A stretch of DNA of 64,000 nt from Oryza sativa Japonica Group (lineage: Eukaryota; Streptophyta; Magnoliopsida; Poales; Poaceae), in the NCBI RefSeq assembly GCF_034140825.1, contig NC_089039.1, forward strand, positions 19,557,501 through 19,621,500, read 5' to 3'. Position numbers and translations under genes: made by a program. A model generated the notes under the pieces. That model was not told the origin of the DNA and made no database searches. It saw nothing but the letters and a program-made list of their open reading frames with translations. Positions 58,840 through 64,000 of the stretch are shown here, one piece after another; the stretch's first letter is position 1, and each line of letters starts with the position of its first letter.

Positions 58840-61684
58840 ATGGCCCCCGCCGTGCTCCTCCGCCTCGCCCCCTCGCCTCCGTATCCCCAGAACCCGCCGC
58901 CCCGGCGGCGGAGCCCCGCCTCGGCATGCGGCGCCTCGCGCCGCGACTTCGCCATCCACACCGCCATCGCCTCCGCCTCCGCCGCGGTTGCGGTCTCCGT
59001 TCGTCCGGCCACCGCCGCCGCCGCCGACGAGGAGGCGCCACCGGGGGAGCCTTCCCAAAATAAGAAGGGCTCCCCTCTGCTGGGCGGCATCGCGAACACC
59101 AAGTCGTGGTCGCAGTACTACGGCAGCGGCTTCTCCATCCGCGTTCCCCCTTCCTTCGACGACATCTTGGAGCCCGAGGTCTCTCGTCTCCTCCCAATGT
59201 CCCCTTGCGCGTTCGGTTTCCTCAGGCATTGTAGTCGCGCGAGGCCGCGAGCTCAACATTTTGGTTTTAACCTCGGAATTTTATCGACAAATCAGGAGTT
59301 CAACGTCGGGATGACCTACTACGGCGACAAGGCGAAGCCCAGGACATACGCTGCTCGCTTCGCGTCTCCGGACAGGTAGGTAAGTAAGGTCCCGTTTGAC
59401 TTATCGAGCTCTCTAGCATTTCGAGATATGCGTAATGATTATAAATTTTACAATACTATTAATCTCAAATTCGCCTACGAAAATAGCTCTAGGAAGAAAT
59501 TGGGTAGAATTTGTATCACTAAATACATTCAACGAGCTAAGATGATTACCCTGTTATTTTTCTGTAATGCAGGTCTGAACTTGTAAGCGTGGTAATTAAG
59601 CCATCGAATCAGCTCAAAATCACATTCCTAGAGGTTTGCACAGCAACTAGTTATTTTTCTGTTACTATAGTTTGATTGTTTTGTGTTCTCCCTCCCGAAT
59701 TTTTCTGTATGTGCAGCATTTATTTTGTCTAAAAGAAAAATAATGGTAGAGCACCGGTTCGTTTTTTTTTTAGTTGGTCGTGATGCAAGATAATGTGATG
59801 ATTTGTATAATCTGATGTTCTCAACTCTTTGGAATGACCAACGACCCATTTCCTAATCATTAAAGCGGCTTAGCTTTGCACACTAGTTAGTAGTTACTAT
59901 AAATTGATTTACAATATTGTGCAGTTGTCTCACTGTGTTATGCAAGGTAGTATGATTGATGGCACTTTATTTTATTTTATTTTTTTGATAAAGAGAGGCA
60001 GGATCCTCCTGTTTTCATTAACGAAAACGAAATGATGACAAGTTTGATGGTGCTTTATATGTTGATAATTTACCATCCTTTGATAAACACCCCTAAACAA
60101 TAATAAGAATTATATAGAAATAAATATAGTATTGATAACACATGTCAAGTCCCAATTAATTATATTTATAATGAACAATAGTAGCATTGATTCACAGAGA
60201 GGCGACAAACATTACTTTTTTTGCTCCAACTGACTAGTAGAAACTGGTACTGCACTAGTAGGTGCAGGAGTGTTCATAATGTTTCTTTATATCAACAATT
60301 CTCTGTAATCAAGGCCCAAAGACATGTTTTTTATTTTGAATTATTTTATGTTGCACACAATCAGCCAAAAAATTTATGTTCTGACACAAACATTGGTTTG
60401 TAGGCCAAAGATATAACAGACCTGGGCACTTTAAAGGAGGCATCAAAGATATTTGTACCTGGTGATTACTGTTATCTTAGACTTCAGAGATGTACTTTGC
60501 TTTTAAAATAAGTTTCTAAGATGAATAAGGACACGGCATATTCACAGTTTTCACTTATCAAAGGAAATTGCTAACTCTTGATCTAGCTTCTTGTGTGGGC
60601 GCTGCTGTATATATGATGTTTCACCTGAATGACCTAACATCTAAAACATCATGTTTACAAATTGAAGGGGCATCTTATCTTAACAATGTTCTTATGATGT
60701 TGGTTAATTTTGCATCATTTTTAAAATAAATGTCCAGCAAGGAAGTGCACTATTAACTGCTTTCTTAATGAGTTGCACAATGTACTCACATGCTTACTAC
60801 ATTCTATTTTGAACTGTTTCTTTCACATTGTACAACTTTGTCGTTATCTACTGTTGTCTTCGTAAAACTTTGTATGATCAATATTGATGCTTGGTTAAAA
60901 TATTCAAAGAAATATAAACTTGTATCCATTTTTTGTTTCCATCACTTCAAAAAATTATATGAGGAAACATGAAGCAAAAATATTCTGTTAGCATGTAGTG
61001 CTAGCATAATGTACTCATTTGGAAATATCTGACTTAGCTCTTCCAATTTGTTTGTAAATTCTTTTGTCTCATTTCATAGGTGGCGCAAAATTATACTCAG
61101 CTCGAACAATTAAAGTTAAGGATGAAGATGATATAAGGTACTATATGACCTTTTCTATTTATTTTGAGGCAAAAAAAAAATCTTATCCCTCATCAATAAG
61201 TGTCCCAATTTGGACAGAATTGTTCTTGTATTTTGATTTTGGTCATGAGAGATTGGTTCTGCAGGACATATTACTTTTATGAGTTTGGTGTGGACAAAGA
61301 ACATGTTGCTGTAATGGCTACTGTGAATAGTGGAAAGGTATTCACTCATTTCCTTTATGTTTTTGTGGGCAGTTCTGTTCTGGGAAAATGTTTTCCTGTC
61401 TTCATGTTTGTTTCTGTTCTGGGAACAACAATGGACCAAATATACAGATGTGCCGAAAGCTTGTAATCTGTAGCTTTATCTTAGAGATTTAATGACATTA
61501 TCGATTCATTTTCTTTTTAATTGCTGGACTTTGGCATCCTATTTCGGTCACAGTATTTAATTTGAATTGACATGTGGTGTTGTGTGGACAGACATATATT
61601 GCCGGTGCCACTGCTCCAGAGACAAAGTGGGACGATGATGGCGTGAAGTTGCGATCGGCTGCTGTATCTTTGTCTGTTTTATGA
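58840..61684 (+). CDS. PsbP-domain protein, thylakoid lumenal 19 kDa type
   Basis: Thylakoid lumen protein with a PsbP fold, most like the Arabidopsis lumenal 19 kDa protein; its exact role is unknown. Exons: 58840-59178, 59296-59375, 59573-59633, 60404-60461, 61080-61137, 61265-61337 and 61592-61684; these give 253 aa. An Arg/Pro/Ser-rich transit peptide (about 1-45) is followed by an Ala-rich lumen signal ending RPATAAAADE. The fold begins SWSQYYGSGFSIRVPPSFDD, passes GDKAKPRTYAARFASPD and VVIKPSNQLKITFLEAKDIT, and ends KLRSAAVSLSVL. Upstream in-frame codons exist but ATG 58840 gives a sensible transit peptide. Intron 3 contains a fragment resembling a LINE 3' end (about 59965-60035). Confidence 0.92.
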
Positions 61685-61774
61685 TGCAAAGCAGAATACC
61701 AAGCATTTATTCAGAATTTCAGGCCGCAGCTGCATAGATGAATCATATCATCTTATTTTTTGGTCGTGTTTTTT

Positions 61775-62875
61775 TAGATAATAGATAGATAAAACATGTC
61801 CTCTACACCCAAATGGGTGTACGCAGCCAAAGGATAATACAAGAGTACTTAGACCCAACAAACAACACACAACAAAGGCATCCTTTAACACAGGTTTAGA
61901 CCAAGACACACGAGGGAGACTAAAATTCAGTTTCTAAAGTTCCAACCAAATTTAACTCGTCTCTGAAAATGATTTGAAAAAGGAGTTAGTCTTGGCTCCA
62001 TTAAAAACCACATTATTATTACTTAACCAAACATTACAACATAAAGTTGTGATTCCTAAAAAAAATGATCCTTTAGTGTAGGTTGAATACCATTTAGCCA
62101 ATTACAGGAAGATTAGACTTGCTAGTTGATGGTCGAATTCCAAAAATAATAAAATGCGTGTTCCAAATGAATCTTGCAACTTGGCAATAGAATTGAAAAC
62201 TATCACGGTCACTATGAGCAATCTGTACATAGAAGTCACTGAAAAAATTCCCATCCTTTGAACCTTCCAGACAAACGCACTGCCACAATCTTTAAAAAAA
62301 ATATGCCATGCTAACAAATTGTTACCCACTAAAGCCCTTTAAAAAAAATATCAAGTGGAACCCTGGAGAACACTTCACTCACGAAAGAATTTTTTGTTTC
62401 TAATCAGATTATACAACGTAGGGGTATAAAGTGTTAAGGGGATGATCACCCAATCAGCAGTCGTCCAATCTTAACCGGGATCCATTGTGCCAATTTTAAA
62501 AGAGCCACAGGAAAAAAAAAGCCTATGTTTTAACCTCAAGTATTGTCCAAAAATGAGAATAACCCATCTGTTTTCGCACCTTAATAACGGTACTTTTGAT
62601 AGGTATTTTCTTCTAAGCAAGTTCTGCTAGCTTCACTAATAAGCTTGAATAACCACTTGCCAGGCAAACATTTATTCTGGATATCCAGATTTAGGATTCC
62701 AAGACCCTTTTTTTTTGTCTACATAGAGTATTCCATTCAGTAAGTCACTTTGCCAGAAAAATCAATATCAGGAATAATCCAGCTTCTCCAGGATTCTCCT
62801 TGGGACATCAAAGAAAGACAACATAATCATAGCCAAACTATTTAGTGGGACGACTCAAGTTTCCCCCACCATCAT
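61775..62875 (-). mobile_element. LINE relic, 3' part of reverse-transcriptase ORF
   Basis: Minus-strand pieces in different frames resemble rice LINE polyproteins. Near 62860-62720 a stretch like MLSFFDVPRRILEKLDY and FFWQSD corresponds to the region after the polymerase domain. Near 62270-62190 FSVTSMYRLL, and near 62180-62110 FIWNTHFIIFGIRPSTS, correspond to the C-terminal zinc-binding (zf-RVT) region. Between and within these the frame is broken by shifts and stops. Only the C-terminal third is present, a 5'-truncated copy as is usual for LINEs. It starts about 90 bp past the PsbP-domain stop codon. Confidence 0.65.
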
Positions 62876-64000
62876 AGACAAACACTTTCTCTTTGTGACA
62901 AGGGAACATGGTTCCTACAACCAATGGCGCAGACCGGTTGGATGCCCCGTTACCTCACCCCTAAGCCATTGAACAAGACATAGACCAATCTCAGGTCAAC
63001 ACGTGGCTCTCCAATAGGATGGCAAGCGAAGCCCCACGGAGCTAAGGAGGAGCCCCGAGCCTTGGGGCACAGCGGCCTTGCTAGGGGATAACTCCTTAAA
63101 TCTTGGACGGAGCTCACCGAAGGGCCTTCGGGGCAGAACCTGAGCTAACATTCCTAATTGAAGCTGGATGGATGAGCCATTTCTGCTTGGGCCCTTGATG
63201 TCTCCCCATTTGAGGGTGACAAGATGTTTACCTCGGGGCGAGGCGCATGAGAGATAGGGCAACAACTGCCACACCTACCACCCATCACTTCACCCCTTGC
63301 CTACCTTGATAGGGATGTGGGAAACCAAGTGGCGCGGTTGACCACCGCATTCCCACTAGGCCCACTGTTTTTAACATCCTTTACCAGACATTGTCACGTA
63401 GGTCCCACCACCGGGAGGGTGTGGTGAATCCTATTCCCACATGTTTGCGTGCATCAAGCAGGGGTGCGTCACGAGCTTTCACCGCACCTTGTTCCCTGTG
63501 GATCCTATTTGGGCCTTCCTGAGGCCGACAGATCGGGTGAGAAGAAAAGTTGCTGACAAGACATTCCACACCAAATCCTTGTAAAGTTAGCTCCTTCCTC
63601 GAACTTTGGTCATGTGGTCTTCCCTAGAGAACTAGAAAGGAGATCTAGGAGCAAGGGGGAGGAGGTCGATACCTAGTGGGTAGAACACTTATCTGCATAC
63701 TTATCAAATTCTTAGAAAATCCAGAGGAGAAAGGAAGAGGAACTACTTTGAGTCTATGATAAACTTGTAAGATGCTTCACAACCAGGAGAGATATCACTA
63801 ACACAACTGGAGTTGGGTGTTAGCCCGAACCTATATAATTCTTGCTTGTTCATTAGTTACCTCTCCTCTCGGGAGCCCGAGCTCCTTCTCACACATGACT
63901 CGCCCCAGGCCAAACTCACAAGAGCACAAGCCCAAACTAGCGACTGACTTATCTATCTTAAATTTCTAGCCATAGCTTGGCATGAGTTAATTATGCATCT
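62876..64000. other. Unclassified repeat-like DNA at right edge
   Basis: The base composition changes to GC-richer sequence with phrases such as AGCCCCGAGCCTTGGGGCAC and CTCTCCTCTCGGGAGCCCGAG. These are reminiscent of LTR or CACTA-type transposon non-coding DNA. No domain, terminus or gene could be identified. It may be part of a larger element continuing outside the window. Confidence 0.35.

Noticed and set aside
62876-64000. LTR retrotransposon or CACTA element at the right edge
   Set aside because: Composition suggests a transposon, but no terminus, primer site or domain is visible, so no class is assigned.

Overview
The window is nuclear plant DNA, almost certainly rice (Oryza) and probably chromosome 5. 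Genes have many GT-AG introns and GC-rich first exons. Introns and intergenic DNA are full of small Stowaway- and Tourist-type MITEs with grass signatures. The TLP18.3-type protein at 52.3-53.3 kb looks like the one I recall as Os05g0401100; I could not check this. All gene models below were built by hand from splice sites, and every one closes in frame. Layout: (1) 0-9.5 kb is old transposon DNA. It holds a minus-strand Ty3/gypsy-type fragment with a 71-bp tandem array, then a fold-back element split by a 3.7-kb solo LTR with a 5-bp target duplication. (2) 9.5-19.2 kb holds two tandem genes for secreted dienelactone-hydrolase-family proteins (290 aa each). Each is followed by a tRNA-Glu(CTC): a relic after the first, an intact-looking one after the second. 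(3) 19.8-22.7 kb, minus: QCR9, a small subunit of mitochondrial complex III. (4) 25.3-26.4 kb: an AWPM-19-like membrane protein. (5) 27.4-32.1 kb: ABCI12, a chloroplast CbiQ/ECF-T type protein. (6) 33.1-41.4 kb: a head-to-head pair, NRPB7 (minus, Pol II subunit 7) and HISN3 (plus, histidine biosynthesis), with 440 bp between start codons. (7) 41.6-47.5 kb: an intergenic region that looks like an old tandem duplication, with MITEs and a 1.2-kb inverted repeat inserted in one copy. (8) 47.6-51.5 kb: a GDSL esterase/lipase. (9) 52.3-53.3 kb, minus: TLP18.3, a thylakoid-lumen TPM-domain protein. (10) 54.6-61.7 kb: a second head-to-head pair, a DUF3119/LPA1-like plastid membrane protein (minus) and a PsbP-domain lumenal protein (plus). 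(11) 61.8-64 kb: a LINE relic and unclassified repeat-like DNA. Four or five of the ten proteins (ABCI12, HISN3, TLP18.3, DUF3119-like, PsbP-domain) are probably plastid proteins, and three concern photosystem II or the thylakoid. The points most worth a second look are: the DUF3119-like gene, whose frame seems to open at ACG rather than ATG; the co-duplicated hydrolase/tRNA-Glu block; the two long inverted repeats around HISN3; the intergenic tandem duplication; and two GC-AG introns. I found no sign of a wholly new multi-gene system.
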